A DNA stretch of 64,000 nt from Streptomyces sp. NBC_01485. GTDB lineage: Bacteria; Actinomycetota; Actinomycetes; Streptomycetales; Streptomycetaceae. Position 1 is the stretch's first letter. Each line of letters starts with the position of its first letter. The stretch covers positions 7,316,001 to 7,380,000 of the forward strand of contig NZ_CP109435.1 of NCBI RefSeq assembly GCF_036227125.1. Direction: 5' to 3'. Both the position numbers and the translations under genes were made by a program. Positions 44,514 through 52,430 of the stretch are shown piece after piece. The notes under the pieces are model-generated. The model ran no database searches, was not told where the DNA came from, and was given only the letters and a program-made list of their open reading frames with translations.

Positions 44514-45761
44514 ATGGCGATCTCGGCGGATCAGGAACAAGAGCAGGCGGAACTCGCCGTTTTCATCTGGCGGATGAGCATGCTCGGTGATCCCTACGCC
44601 CAAATACTGCTGCGCCAGGTCAACCCGTACCGCTTCTTCGAGAAGGCACGTGAACTGGGGCCGATCCACCGCAGCAAGGTCGGACCGTGGGTGACGCCCG
44701 ACTACCAGGTGGCGCGCGGCATTCTGCGCGACACCCGGTTCGGCACCCGTGACACACGGGGCGAGCGGACCATCGCGCAGTTCACCTCGGTGGACGACTC
44801 GTTCCTCAAGCTCGACCCGCCGGACCACACCCGGCTGCGCCGCCTGGTGACGCCGTACTTCGGCGCCCGGCGCTTCAACGCCGACCGGCCGAGGATCGCG
44901 CGGAAGTGCCACGACCTGCTGGACGCGGCCCTCGAACGGGCCGGTGAGACCGGCGAGTTCGATGTGGTGACGGACTACGCGCGGCCCCTGATGAGCGAGC
45001 TGGTCTGCGACGTGTTCGGCGTGCAGGGCGATTTCCGGGAGCGGTTCACCCTGTGCAGCGCGCGTACCGGCCGGGTCTTCGAGGGCTACTCCTCGCCGGA
45101 GCAGTACCAGGAGCTGGAGGAGGCCGTCGCCGACCTCCAGGCGCTGCTGTGGGAGCTGGTCGAGATCCGGGCGCGGCAACCGGGGCCCGACGTGGTCAGC
45201 GGGCTGCTGCGGGCGCAGCAGGACGACGGCCTCACGATGGAGGAGGTGGTCGGGGTGTGCGGGCTGCTGTCCATCGCGGGCACCGAGTCCACCTCCCACC
45301 TGATCGGCAACGCCGTGCTGGCGCTGCTGGAGAACCGCGAGCAGTGGGACCTGCTGCGCGCCGACCCGGAGCTGACGCCCCGGGCGGTGGAGGAGACACT
45401 GCGCTACGACCCGCCGAACCACCTCATCAGCCGGGTGGCACGCGAGGACGTCGTCCTGGCCGGACAGCGGATCGCGGCCGACGACACGGTCGTCATCATG
45501 ACCGGGGGCGCCAACCGCGACCCCCAGGTCTACCCGGAGCCCCAGCGCTTCGACATGCTGCGGGAGGACCCGGCCGAGCCGCTGACGTTCTCGGCAGGCG
45601 TCCACTTCTGCCTGGGCGCCGCCCTGGCCCGTACCGCCGCCGACACGGCTCTGCGAGTGCTGGCCGAGCGGCTGCCGGAGCTGCGCCAGGCGGGTCCGGT
45701 CAGCCGCCGCAGGTCGTCCTCGGTACGCGGCCTGGAACACCTGCCGGTCGCGGTCCGCTGA
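44514..45761 (+). CDS. Cytochrome P450
   Basis: 415 aa, ATG at 44514 after GAAGGAG. It has the I-helix oxygen motif AGTEST (255-260), the ExxR pair Glu294/Arg297 in EETLRY, and the heme loop FSAGVHFCLG with Cys366. The DPPDHTRLRRLV segment in helix C is typical of Streptomyces tailoring P450s. It is soluble and lies in a PKS cluster next to its ferredoxin, so it probably hydroxylates or epoxidises the polyketide. The substrate cannot be read from sequence. The next gene starts 44 bp downstream on the same strand and is probably cotranscribed. Confidence 0.95.
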   Translation: MAISADQEQEQAELAVFIWRMSMLGDPYAQILLRQVNPYRFFEKARELGPIHRSKVGPWVTPDYQVARGILRDTRFGTRDTRGERTIAQFTSVDDSFLKLDPPDHTRLRRLVTPYFGARRFNADRPRIARKCHDLLDAALERAGETGEFDVVTDYARPLMSELVCDVFGVQGDFRERFTLCSARTGRVFEGYSSPEQYQELEEAVADLQALLWELVEIRARQPGPDVVSGLLRAQQDDGLTMEEVVGVCGLLSIAGTESTSHLIGNAVLALLENREQWDLLRADPELTPRAVEETLRYDPPNHLISRVAREDVVLAGQRIAADDTVVIMTGGANRDPQVYPEPQRFDMLREDPAEPLTFSAGVHFCLGAALARTAADTALRVLAERLPELRQAGPVSRRRSSSVRGLEHLPVAVR

Positions 45762-45804
45762 CCGGCCACCCCCCAGCCGAGCCACGCAACTTACGGAGAG
45801 AACC

Positions 45805-46617
45805 ATGAATGACGCATCCCTGATCTGGGACGTGTTGAAGGACGGCAACAGCGACGGCAACAGCGACGGTGTCGGTCTCGTGCTGGCCGTCGACTACGCC
45901 GTCAACGGCCGCCACGAGGCCGGCTTCCGGGAGCTGGCGCCGCTGGTGGGCGGTGGGCACGCCATCTGGGAGACGCTCGCGCCGCCGGTCGGCGAGGAGG
46001 TCGGGATGACCGCCGACCAGTACCTGAAGCGCTGGCTGGACGCGGTGGAGGCGAGCGGCCGTCACGTCAGCGCGGTGCTGGGCTACTGCGGCAGCGGCAA
46101 CCTGGCGGGCGCCATCTCCGAGGGGATCGGGGCGCGGCAGGGGCAGCCGCCGAAGCTGATGCTGTTCGACCCCAGCCCGGTCACCCCCTGGACCATCCTG
46201 AACTTCGCCTTCTTCAAGGTGCTGGACGGGATGTCCGGCTCGCTGTCGCAGGAGGAGCTGATGCAGGCCCAGCGGGCGGGCCTGGACGCTGTGCGCACCC
46301 ACGAGGACCTGGAGGACTTCCGGCCCGTGATCGTGGACATCTACCGGCGCACCGGGGACATCGCCTTCACGCGCAGCGGTCTGAAGGCGCCGATGCGGGA
46401 GGAACTGGTCACGTGGTTCGCGGCCTACGTCTCCTTCCTGATCGCCTCCGGTGACTTCGCGGGCCGCTTCGACAGCGGCCAGGCCACCGTGATCTGCTCG
46501 TCGGCCTTCGAGGCCACGATCACGGCGACCAAGCAGGAGATCCGGTTCGACGTGGACCACGCGGACCTGCTGCGCAGCGCGGAGGTGGCCAAGGCGGTCA
46601 CCGACCTCCTGGCATGA
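45805..46617 (+). CDS. Alpha/beta-hydrolase (thioesterase-like) with Cys at the nucleophile elbow, copy 1
   Basis: 270 aa, ATG at 45805 after GGAGAG. The layout follows PKS/NRPS thioesterases: IWETLAPP for the loop after strand 4, GYCGSG at the nucleophile elbow (Cys95 where GxSxG has Ser), FDP with Asp122, and a C-terminal FDVDHADLL with His252, so a Cys-Asp-His triad is possible. It is clearly a paralogue of the protein encoded at 51402-52199, which has the same Cys, Asp and His. A 12-bp tandem repeat encodes GNSDGNSDG near the N-terminus. Release, editing or transfer of an acyl chain is likely; cyclisation is possible. I cannot name a characterised homologue. Confidence 0.7.
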   Translation: MNDASLIWDVLKDGNSDGNSDGVGLVLAVDYAVNGRHEAGFRELAPLVGGGHAIWETLAPPVGEEVGMTADQYLKRWLDAVEASGRHVSAVLGYCGSGNLAGAISEGIGARQGQPPKLMLFDPSPVTPWTILNFAFFKVLDGMSGSLSQEELMQAQRAGLDAVRTHEDLEDFRPVIVDIYRRTGDIAFTRSGLKAPMREELVTWFAAYVSFLIASGDFAGRFDSGQATVICSSAFEATITATKQEIRFDVDHADLLRSAEVAKAVTDLLA

Positions 46618-46639
46618 CCGACCCCGACCCCTTCCCGGC

Positions 46640-46678
46640 GCTGTGCCGCGCGGCCGTCGTCCGGCCGCGCGGCACAGC
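46640..46678 (+). terminator. 16-bp hairpin after hydrolase 1
   Basis: GCTGTGCCGCGCGGCC (46640-46655) pairs with its exact complement (46663-46678) over a 7-nt loop, 23 bp after the stop codon. Confidence 0.8.
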
Positions 46679-46706
46679 GTTCGCCGTCGACCCGTCACGC
46701 CGACGA

Positions 46707-46742
46707 TTCCGCCCGGTCCTCGACGTCGAGGACCGGGCGGAA
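46707..46742. terminator. Perfect 36-bp palindrome
   Basis: TTCCGCCCGGTCCTCGAC followed at once by its own reverse complement. As RNA it would form a long stem with a tiny loop; it may reinforce the preceding terminator. Confidence 0.7.
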
Positions 46743-46924
46743 CGCGTCGCGCGGCACCAGGCCGGCGCCGGGAGACATATCGCGACTGTCGTGGGTGTCT
46801 GGCGCCCGCCGGCAGCGACATACCGATCATCGGGTTCGCCGCCTTGAGGCTGGACGGCAGGCGCAGCCACGCGGGTCGGGCCGGGCTCTCCCCCCACCCT
46901 ACGCACCGCCCCGCACGGCTCCGT

Positions 46925-46942
46925 ACCCCTATCGAACCCCAG
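46925..46942 (+). promoter_or_regulatory. Cluster operator motif, copy 4
   Basis: ACCCCTATCGAACCCCAG, an exact ACCCC direct repeat with an 11-bp period, about 240 bp upstream of the exporter copy A start. Confidence 0.5.
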
Positions 46943-47180
46943 TTGGCCTGCGACGCCACCCCGATCGCGAGCTCTTCGCGAATAGAGGCAGAGTGTGGTC
47001 GCACGACGGACGGACGCGATATATCGTGTCCCGGTGTCGACGCCCGACGGGCCCTTGCCGCCCCCGCTGTCCGACACCGGCCCACGCTGGTGCCCTCGCT
47101 CCGCCGTGCGCCACGTGCGCTGCCGCCCGCCCCTCCGACGGGCGGTGCCCCTCCCCCACGAGAAAGTCTGGAGACAACCC

Positions 47181-47999
47181 ATGCGACATGCCTCACCAGG
47201 GGTCCGGAACTCCTCCGACGACCAACCTGGCGCCATGGACGACGACCAGCCCGCGATGCAACTGACCGGTCTTTTCAAGCAGTTCGGTGATCATGTTGCG
47301 GTGGATCACATTGATCTGACGGTTCCGCGTGGTTCGTTCTTCGGTTTGGTGGGTCCGAACGGTGCGGGGAAGACGACGTCGTTGTCGATGGCTGTCGGGT
47401 TGTTGCGTCCTGATGGTGGGACGGTGCGGATTTTCGGTCACGATGTGTGGAGTGATCCGGTCGCGGCGAAGTCGTTGATCGGTGTGCTTCCTGACGGTAT
47501 GGCGTTGCCGGACCGGTTGACGGGGCGTGAGGTGCTGACGTATCTGGGGTTGTTGCGTGGTATGTCGCGTGAGACGGTCGCGGCGCGTGTCCAGGAGTTG
47601 CTGGAGGTGCTGGAGCTGGATTCGGCGGAGTCGACGATGGTGGTGGACTACTCGACGGGTATGCGGAAGAAGATCACTCTGGCCACGGCGTTGTTGCATG
47701 GTCCGCGGCTGTTGATTCTGGACGAGCCGTTCGAGGCGGTGGATCCGGTGTCGGCGGCGACGATCCGGACGATTCTGCAGCGGTTCGTGGCGGGTGGTGG
47801 TTCGGTGATCTTCTCGAGTCATGTGATGGCTGTGGTGGAGCGGTTGTGTGATCACGTCGCGGTGATCGCGAAGGGGAGGGTGGAGGCGGCTGGTTCGGTG
47901 GACGAGGTGCGGGGCGGGCGGTCTCTGGATGAGGCGTTCGTGCATATCGTCGGGGCTCACACCGGTGGTGGGGAGGGGCTGTCGTGGTTGGCGTCCTGA
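47181..47999 (+). CDS. ABC exporter ATPase, copy A
   Basis: 272 aa, ATG at 47181 after GGAG. It has Walker A GPNGAGKTT (58-66), the family signature YSTGMRKK (in place of LSGGQ, around 158-164), Walker B LLILDEP (177-183) and the switch His in FSSHVM. The first 25 residues differ from copy B, but the rest differs only at residue 165 (Ile here, Val in B). The gene overlaps the permease gene by 16 nt. The pair forms an ABC-2-like exporter, probably for product efflux or self-resistance. Confidence 0.92.
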   Translation: MRHASPGVRNSSDDQPGAMDDDQPAMQLTGLFKQFGDHVAVDHIDLTVPRGSFFGLVGPNGAGKTTSLSMAVGLLRPDGGTVRIFGHDVWSDPVAAKSLIGVLPDGMALPDRLTGREVLTYLGLLRGMSRETVAARVQELLEVLELDSAESTMVVDYSTGMRKKITLATALLHGPRLLILDEPFEAVDPVSAATIRTILQRFVAGGGSVIFSSHVMAVVERLCDHVAVIAKGRVEAAGSVDEVRGGRSLDEAFVHIVGAHTGGGEGLSWLAS

Positions 48000-49543
48000 T
48001 CGAGATGAAGCGGGCGATCGCCCGTTCGAAGGTTCGTGGCAGGTTGAAGTGGGGGATGCTGGGGCTGGCGGTGTTCGCGGCTGCTCTGGCGTTCAGCACG
48101 ATGGTGACGGGGTTCGTGCATTACGAGCATTCCGGCGCGGGGGCGGACGTGCTGGCCATTCTGAGTCTGGGCTGGTTGATCGGCTGGGTTTCGGGTCCGG
48201 TGCTGACGGGTGATGACAGCACGTTGCGGCTGGACTATTTCAAGCTTCTTCCGGTGCCGGTGGGCAAGCTCGCGTATGCGACGCTGGCTGCCGCGTTCGT
48301 CGACGGTTCGCTGTTGTTCAGTGCGATCGCTTTCGGCGGGCTGGTCGCCTATGGTGCGCAGTTCGGTGTGGCGGCGGCGCTGGTGGGTGTGGTCGCGGTG
48401 CTGCTGATGCTGGTGCTTGCGGTGGTCTCGTCGGTGGTCGCGGTGGGGATCTTCGGTCCGGTCATCTCTTCGCGGCGTGGTCGGGACTTCGGCTCGCTGC
48501 TGGCCGCGATGGTGATCACGTTGTTGTCGCTGGCGTCGTCGCTGGTGCCGGTGGTGGCGTCGAAGCTGACGAGCGGTGACGCACCGCTTCTGTCGGCGGT
48601 GGTGCGGATCCTGCCGTCGGGGTGGGGTGCGGTGGCCGTGGACTCGGCCCGTACTTCGCACTGGGGCATGGTCGCCCTGGCCTTGGGCGGACTCGCGGCG
48701 CTCAGCGCCGTCCAGGTGGCGGTCTGGCCGGCGTTGCTCCAGCGCCGGCTGACCATGCCCCCGGGCGGTCACAGCAAGGCCAAGGCGTCCAAGCGGGTGC
48801 ATGGTTCCCATGCGGGTGGGCGTGAGCCGGTTCTGCCGGGTACTCCGCTGGGCGGGGTGGTGGGCAAGGAGCTGCGGCTCTACTCGCGGGCGATGCTGCG
48901 TACTTTGTCGTTTCTGCTCGCGTTGGTGGTGGGGGTGCTGGCGTGTCTGATTCCGGCGTTCACGGGCAGCATGGTGATGCTGCCGTTCGCGGGTCTGCTG
49001 TTCACGGTGATCGCCGGTGCCACGTGCACCAACCTGTATGGGGATGAGGGTTCGGCGTTGTGGCTGGTCCTGGTGACGCCGGGGGTGGAGCGGGTGGATG
49101 TGCGGGGGCGGCAGTATGCGTGGCTGCTGATCGTGGCGCCGATCGGGCTTCTGCTCACGCTGGGGCTGACTGCTGTGAGCGGGCAGGCGTGGGCGTGGCC
49201 GTGGGTGCTGGGCGGTGAGCCGGCGATGATCGGTGGGGCGGCGGGGCTGGTGGTGTGGGCGTCGGTGATGACGATGTTCCCGCTCGACGCGAACGGCGGC
49301 CCGACTCCGGCACGGCAGTTGAAGATCAACCTGCTGGTGCTGGTCACGGCGCTGACGACCGCGCCGCCGCTGGCTTTGCTGATCGTCGGTGCCGTCACCG
49401 GCAGTGCCGCCCTGACCTGGGCGGCCGTCCCGGTCGGTGTGCTGAGCGGTGTCCTGCTGGCCTGGTCCCTGGGCCGTGCCTCCTACCGCAGGCTCCAGAA
49501 GCGTGGTCCCGAACTGTTCTCGAAGGTCGTCAAGCCCGCGTGA
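47984..49543 (+). CDS. ABC exporter permease, copy A
   Basis: 519 aa, GTG at 47984 inside the ATPase gene, preceded by GGGGAGGGG; an ATG at 48005 is an alternative. About twelve hydrophobic segments in two halves are joined by a basic cytoplasmic loop (SKAKASKRVHGSHAGG, near residue 265), so one chain could form the whole channel. The protein appears identical to copy B. Overlapping stop and start suggest translational coupling with the ATPase. G/T-ending codons are unusually frequent for this genome. Confidence 0.88.
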   Translation: MVGVLIEMKRAIARSKVRGRLKWGMLGLAVFAAALAFSTMVTGFVHYEHSGAGADVLAILSLGWLIGWVSGPVLTGDDSTLRLDYFKLLPVPVGKLAYATLAAAFVDGSLLFSAIAFGGLVAYGAQFGVAAALVGVVAVLLMLVLAVVSSVVAVGIFGPVISSRRGRDFGSLLAAMVITLLSLASSLVPVVASKLTSGDAPLLSAVVRILPSGWGAVAVDSARTSHWGMVALALGGLAALSAVQVAVWPALLQRRLTMPPGGHSKAKASKRVHGSHAGGREPVLPGTPLGGVVGKELRLYSRAMLRTLSFLLALVVGVLACLIPAFTGSMVMLPFAGLLFTVIAGATCTNLYGDEGSALWLVLVTPGVERVDVRGRQYAWLLIVAPIGLLLTLGLTAVSGQAWAWPWVLGGEPAMIGGAAGLVVWASVMTMFPLDANGGPTPARQLKINLLVLVTALTTAPPLALLIVGAVTGSAALTWAAVPVGVLSGVLLAWSLGRASYRRLQKRGPELFSKVVKPA

Positions 49544-49571
49544 GCGCGTGACCCATCGGCGATGACGGCAC

Positions 49572-49603
49572 GGAGGCGCCGCCCGATCACGGGCGGCGCC
49601 TCC
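49572..49603 (+). terminator. 14-bp hairpin after exporter copy A
   Basis: GGAGGCGCCGCCCG (49572-49585) and its complement (49590-49603) with an ATCA loop, 28 bp after the permease stop. The same hairpin follows copy B. Confidence 0.85.
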
Positions 49604-49636
49604 ACAACGTCGTATGCGACCCCGGGCCCTACGGAA

Positions 49637-49659
49637 TCAGACGTCGGCAGGCTCGATGG
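49637..49659 (-). pseudogene. 23-bp tail of the FAD-oxidase gene carried by the duplication
   Basis: TCAGACGTCGGCAGGCTCGA and the next 3 bases equal 55193-55215, the stop codon and last seven codons (IEPADV) of the FAD-oxidase gene. No oxidase sequence follows here, so this is a copied end. It fixes copy B as the donor locus. Confidence 0.85.
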
Positions 49660-49678
49660 TGTACGTACAGGAGCTCCA

Positions 49679-49732
49679 CGACGCGGCAGAGCCCGTCCGG
49701 TACGCACGTACCGGACGGGCTCTGCCGCGTCG
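49679..49732. terminator. 26-bp perfect hairpin between convergent genes
   Basis: The arms 49679-49704 and 49707-49732 are exact complements around a 2-nt centre (GCAGAGCCCGTCCGG in the left arm). It ends 5 bp before the methyltransferase stop and faces the exporter transcript, so it should work in both directions. Confidence 0.85.
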
Positions 49733-49737
49733 CGTGA

Positions 49738-51294
49738 CTACTCCCCGGAGTCCAGTTGGGCGATGAAAGCGTCCGGGAGTGACTCGGGCGGCATCGTGGC
49801 CGCGAGGTCCGAGCGGAGCGCGGTCACGAACGCGGTGGCGGCCACTGACCGGCTCGGGTCGTTGGCGTACCGCGACAGGTCGCCGGTCAGCGGCCCGGCG
49901 GGGCGGTAGGCGGCCACCGGACCCACCGGACCGTCAGGGCCGCCGGGCAGCAGCAGGACGTCGAGGAGGTCCGGGGCGCCGCTCGCCGCCCACGTCAGCA
50001 CCGCGATACGGCCCAGGCGGTCGGCCAGCGCGTGGAACTCCTCCGGATCGGGGGCCTCGGGATCAGGGGCGTCCAGCGCCGCCGGCTTCCGGGCCAGTTC
50101 GGCGGCGATCCGCTCCCGACCGGCCAGCGCCTCCAGCAGCCGGGCCGCCTCGGTCTCGTGCCTCAGCCGGACGTTCGGCACCCCGGTCACCCGGACCGGG
50201 CGGCCGGGCTCGGCGGCCAGCGCGGTCTCCAGCGCCGAGAGGTCCGCCACGTGATCGCCCCAGGCCAGCTCGACCGTGTCGGCGCCGACCGCCGGCTCAC
50301 CGGTGAGCGGCGCGCGGTGGAGCACCGCGTCGTAGCGGTGGCGGCTCAGTTCGTTGTGGTGGACGGCCCGCTTGATCCGGAGGTCGAGCGTGCCGCCGCC
50401 CGGGAAACTGTCCAGTACGGCCGCGAACAGGTCCGGATCGACGGCCAGTTCACGTTCGGTGTACGTGCTCAGCTCCACCGCGGCCCGCGCCTGCACCGGA
50501 TCGGCCGGCAGCTCGGGTGCCAGCACCGCGGTGCGGAACGCCGGCAGCGTACGCAGGTTGCGCACGTCCCCGATGAAGACGGCGCCGCCAGGGCGGGCCA
50601 TGCCGAGGGCGGCGGTCACCATGTCGGCGAGGTAGCCGGCGTTGGGGAAGTACTGCACGACCGAGTTGCAGACCACCACGTCGTAGTGGGACGTCGGCAG
50701 GCCGGACAGCTCGTCGGCCCGGCCCACCAGCAGTTCGACCCGGTCCCCCCACTCGACCTCGGCCAGTTTGTTCCTGAGTCTGTCGATCGCGGTGGGGGAG
50801 AAGTCGGTGGCCGTGTAACTCTCCACGTGCGGCGCGATGTTGGCCATCAGCAGTCCGGTGCCGACGCCGATCTCCAGGACCCGGCGCGGGCGCAGCGACA
50901 GGACGCGACGCACGGTCGCGTCCCGCCACTCACGCATCTGCTCCCGCTCGATCGGCTTGCCGTCGTAGCTGCTGTGCCAGCCGACGAAGTCGTCGCCCAG
51001 GCCGCCGGCCTCCGGCATCTCGCCGTACACCCACTCGTAGATCGCCTTCCAGTCGCGAACCCGCTTGACCTCGGCTTCCGGCGTGCGCCTGTCGGCCAGC
51101 GGACCGTCCGGGACGACGTGGGCGACCAGCCGGTCCGCCGCGCTGACCCCGGACGGGGAGCGGCGCACCTCCAGCCGTGCCGCGGCCACCTGCGGGTGGG
51201 CCTCGATGAGTCGCCGCGCCTCGTCGATCCGGACCGCGCGGCCCCGGATCTCGATCGCCGCCGACGGGTCGAGTTCCGAGAATGGTGTCGACAT
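49738..51294 (-). CDS. Stand-alone methyltransferase embedded in an NRPS adenylation C-lobe
   Basis: 518 aa, ATG at 51294 after AGGAG. Residues 12-65 look like the A8 region of an adenylation domain (AIEIRGRAVRIDEARRLIEA, then HPQVAAARLEV). Residues 80-330 are an NRPS-type SAM methyltransferase: GLGDDFVGWHSSYDG, motif I LEIGVGTGLLM (140-150), the Asp of TATDFSP and VVVCNSVVQYFP. The last 25 residues (ATMPPESLPDAFIAQLDSG) resemble the A9 region. So it matches the A8-MT-A9 part of an interrupted adenylation domain, without A1-A7, PCP or condensation domain. It probably methylates, in trans, the amine of the residue carried by the NRPS at 20738-23794. O- or C-methylation cannot be excluded. Confidence 0.82.
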   Translation of the reverse strand: MSTPFSELDPSAAIEIRGRAVRIDEARRLIEAHPQVAAARLEVRRSPSGVSAADRLVAHVVPDGPLADRRTPEAEVKRVRDWKAIYEWVYGEMPEAGGLGDDFVGWHSSYDGKPIEREQMREWRDATVRRVLSLRPRRVLEIGVGTGLLMANIAPHVESYTATDFSPTAIDRLRNKLAEVEWGDRVELLVGRADELSGLPTSHYDVVVCNSVVQYFPNAGYLADMVTAALGMARPGGAVFIGDVRNLRTLPAFRTAVLAPELPADPVQARAAVELSTYTERELAVDPDLFAAVLDSFPGGGTLDLRIKRAVHHNELSRHRYDAVLHRAPLTGEPAVGADTVELAWGDHVADLSALETALAAEPGRPVRVTGVPNVRLRHETEAARLLEALAGRERIAAELARKPAALDAPDPEAPDPEEFHALADRLGRIAVLTWAASGAPDLLDVLLLPGGPDGPVGPVAAYRPAGPLTGDLSRYANDPSRSVAATAFVTALRSDLAATMPPESLPDAFIAQLDSGE

Positions 51295-51346
51295 GAGCAC
51301 TCCTGGCCTACACGGATCGGTCGGAGACCGGTGTTGGTGAGTCGGT

Positions 51347-51389
51347 GAGGTGGTGAGGTGGGGAGGTGGGGAGGTGGGGAGGTGGGGAG
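51347..51389 (+). repeat. 8-bp tandem repeat between methyltransferase and hydrolase 2
   Basis: GAGGTGGG occurs four times without change (51355-51386), with an imperfect copy before it. It lies in the 107-bp gap between two minus-strand genes that are probably cotranscribed. Confidence 0.85.
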
Positions 51390-51401
51390 CCGACTGGCGG
51401 G

Positions 51402-52199
51402 TCAGCGGAGAAGGTCCGCGACCGCCTTGGCGACGTCGGGGTGGCCGAGGAGTTCGGCGTGGTCGACCTCGAAGCGCAGCTCGCGGTCGGGGCGGACGTC
51501 CAGGTTGCCGGGCAGGTCGCAGGAGCGGACCACGCTCACGTCGGGCAGGCCCGTGGTGACCGGCATCCGGCCCGCCGCCACGACGTAGTGCAGGTAGCTG
51601 CGGAACCAGCCGACCAACTCCTCCACCCGGTCGGCCTTCAGGCCCAGCCGTTCGAAGGCGGCGGCGCCGAACCGCCGGTAGATGCGTATGAACTCCTCGG
51701 TGAGGGCGGCCAGTTCGGATTCGGCCGCCACCGCCTGCTCGCCCTCCCGGTACGCGTCGGCCACGCCGTCGGCGCCCAGCACCCCGGAGAGCGCGTCGAT
51801 CACCGGCCGGAACCCGTAGCGCAGCACCGTCTCGCCGTTGATGGCCGTCGGGTCGAACAGCACGACGGACGGCGTACGTTGCCAGCCGCCGACCCGCTCG
51901 GCCAGCGCCAGGGCGAAGACCGACGACGCGCAGTAGCCGAAGACGTGCGAGACGGAGACGTCCTGGGCGCGCAACTCGCCGGTCCAGCGCAGAAGATAGT
52001 CCTCGGCCGACATCCCGGACTCCTCGCCCGGTGGCGGGGCCAGGCTCTCCCAGACGGCGTGTCCGGTCCCCAGGCCACGGGCCAGTGCGGCGAACGCCGC
52101 CTCCGGGCGGCCGGTGGCGGTGAAGTCCACCGCGAGGACGACCGGCCGGCCGGCGCGCCGATCGTCTTCCGTCACCCGCCAGGATCCGAGTTCGGACAT
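51402..52199 (-). CDS. Alpha/beta-hydrolase (thioesterase-like) with Cys at the nucleophile elbow, copy 2
   Basis: 265 aa, ATG at 52199 after GGGAG; the longer frame upstream is not coding. It is a paralogue of the protein at 45805-46617: both begin with VLAVD followed by a variable loop, keep the AVWESLAPPPGEE-like stretch, and end with VDHAELL and AVADLL. The elbow reads GYCASS (Cys90), the acid is Asp116 in FDPTA and the His is 247. The gene is divergent from exporter copy B and upstream of the methyltransferase gene. It may be a release or editing enzyme; the two copies could serve successive steps. Similarity to known thioesterases is by fold-level motifs only. Confidence 0.7.
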   Translation of the reverse strand: MSELGSWRVTEDDRRAGRPVVLAVDFTATGRPEAAFAALARGLGTGHAVWESLAPPPGEESGMSAEDYLLRWTGELRAQDVSVSHVFGYCASSVFALALAERVGGWQRTPSVVLFDPTAINGETVLRYGFRPVIDALSGVLGADGVADAYREGEQAVAAESELAALTEEFIRIYRRFGAAAFERLGLKADRVEELVGWFRSYLHYVVAAGRMPVTTGLPDVSVVRSCDLPGNLDVRPDRELRFEVDHAELLGHPDVAKAVADLLR

Positions 52200-52289
52200 C
52201 GTCTGTGCTCCCTGGTCGGACGTGGACGGCCCGGGATGCCACAGCGCCCGAGCCCGCCAACACGCTAGGCACGCCGACGACGCCGGCAC

Positions 52290-52308
52290 ACCCTTATCCA
52301 CCCCCCTA
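52290..52308 (+). promoter_or_regulatory. Cluster operator motif, copy 5 (one mismatch)
   Basis: ACCCTTATCCACCCCCCTA, about 90 bp upstream of hydrolase 2. It resembles the copy at 56884 (ACCCCTATCCGACCCCCTG). Confidence 0.4.
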
Positions 52309-52381
52309 CCGCCCGTCCCTCGACCGCTTCTTCCCGCCGCCGAACCCGATTTCACCCCTGCGCGTCCCGATCTCGCGCCCA

Positions 52382-52399
52382 ACCCCTACCGGACCCCAG
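52382..52399 (+). promoter_or_regulatory. Cluster operator motif, copy 6
   Basis: ACCCCTACCGGACCCCAG, an exact ACCCC direct repeat with an 11-bp period. Sequence after it (CCGGCCCGCACGGCGACC) resembles that after the copy at 23994. Confidence 0.5.
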
Positions 52400-52414
52400 C
52401 CGGCCCGCACGGCG

Positions 52415-52430
52415 ACCCCTTTCAGGGGGT
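52415..52430. promoter_or_regulatory. Inverted repeat ACCCCT-N3-AGGGGGT
   Basis: ACCCCTTTCAGGGGGT is the same core arranged as a palindrome, 15 bp after operator copy 6. It may be a second binding geometry of the same regulator. Confidence 0.4.

Larger units (their letters stand above)
46618..47180. other. 563-bp intergenic region upstream of exporter copy A
   Basis: No gene seen. It holds two strong hairpins (46640-46678, 46707-46742), one operator motif (46925-46942) and, from about 47010, a promoter-like stretch (GCGATATATCGTGTC) that resembles the stretch upstream of exporter copy B (GCGATATCCCGTGTT at about 52579). Confidence 0.6.
47251..49659 (+). repeat. 2.4-kb duplicated block, copy A
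   Basis: Direct repeat of 52807-55215, offset 5556 bp, with no length difference. It spans most of the ATPase gene, all of the permease gene, the terminator and the last codons of the FAD-oxidase gene. I find only about a dozen base differences, most of them silent and clustered at 48493-48785. Confidence 0.95.
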
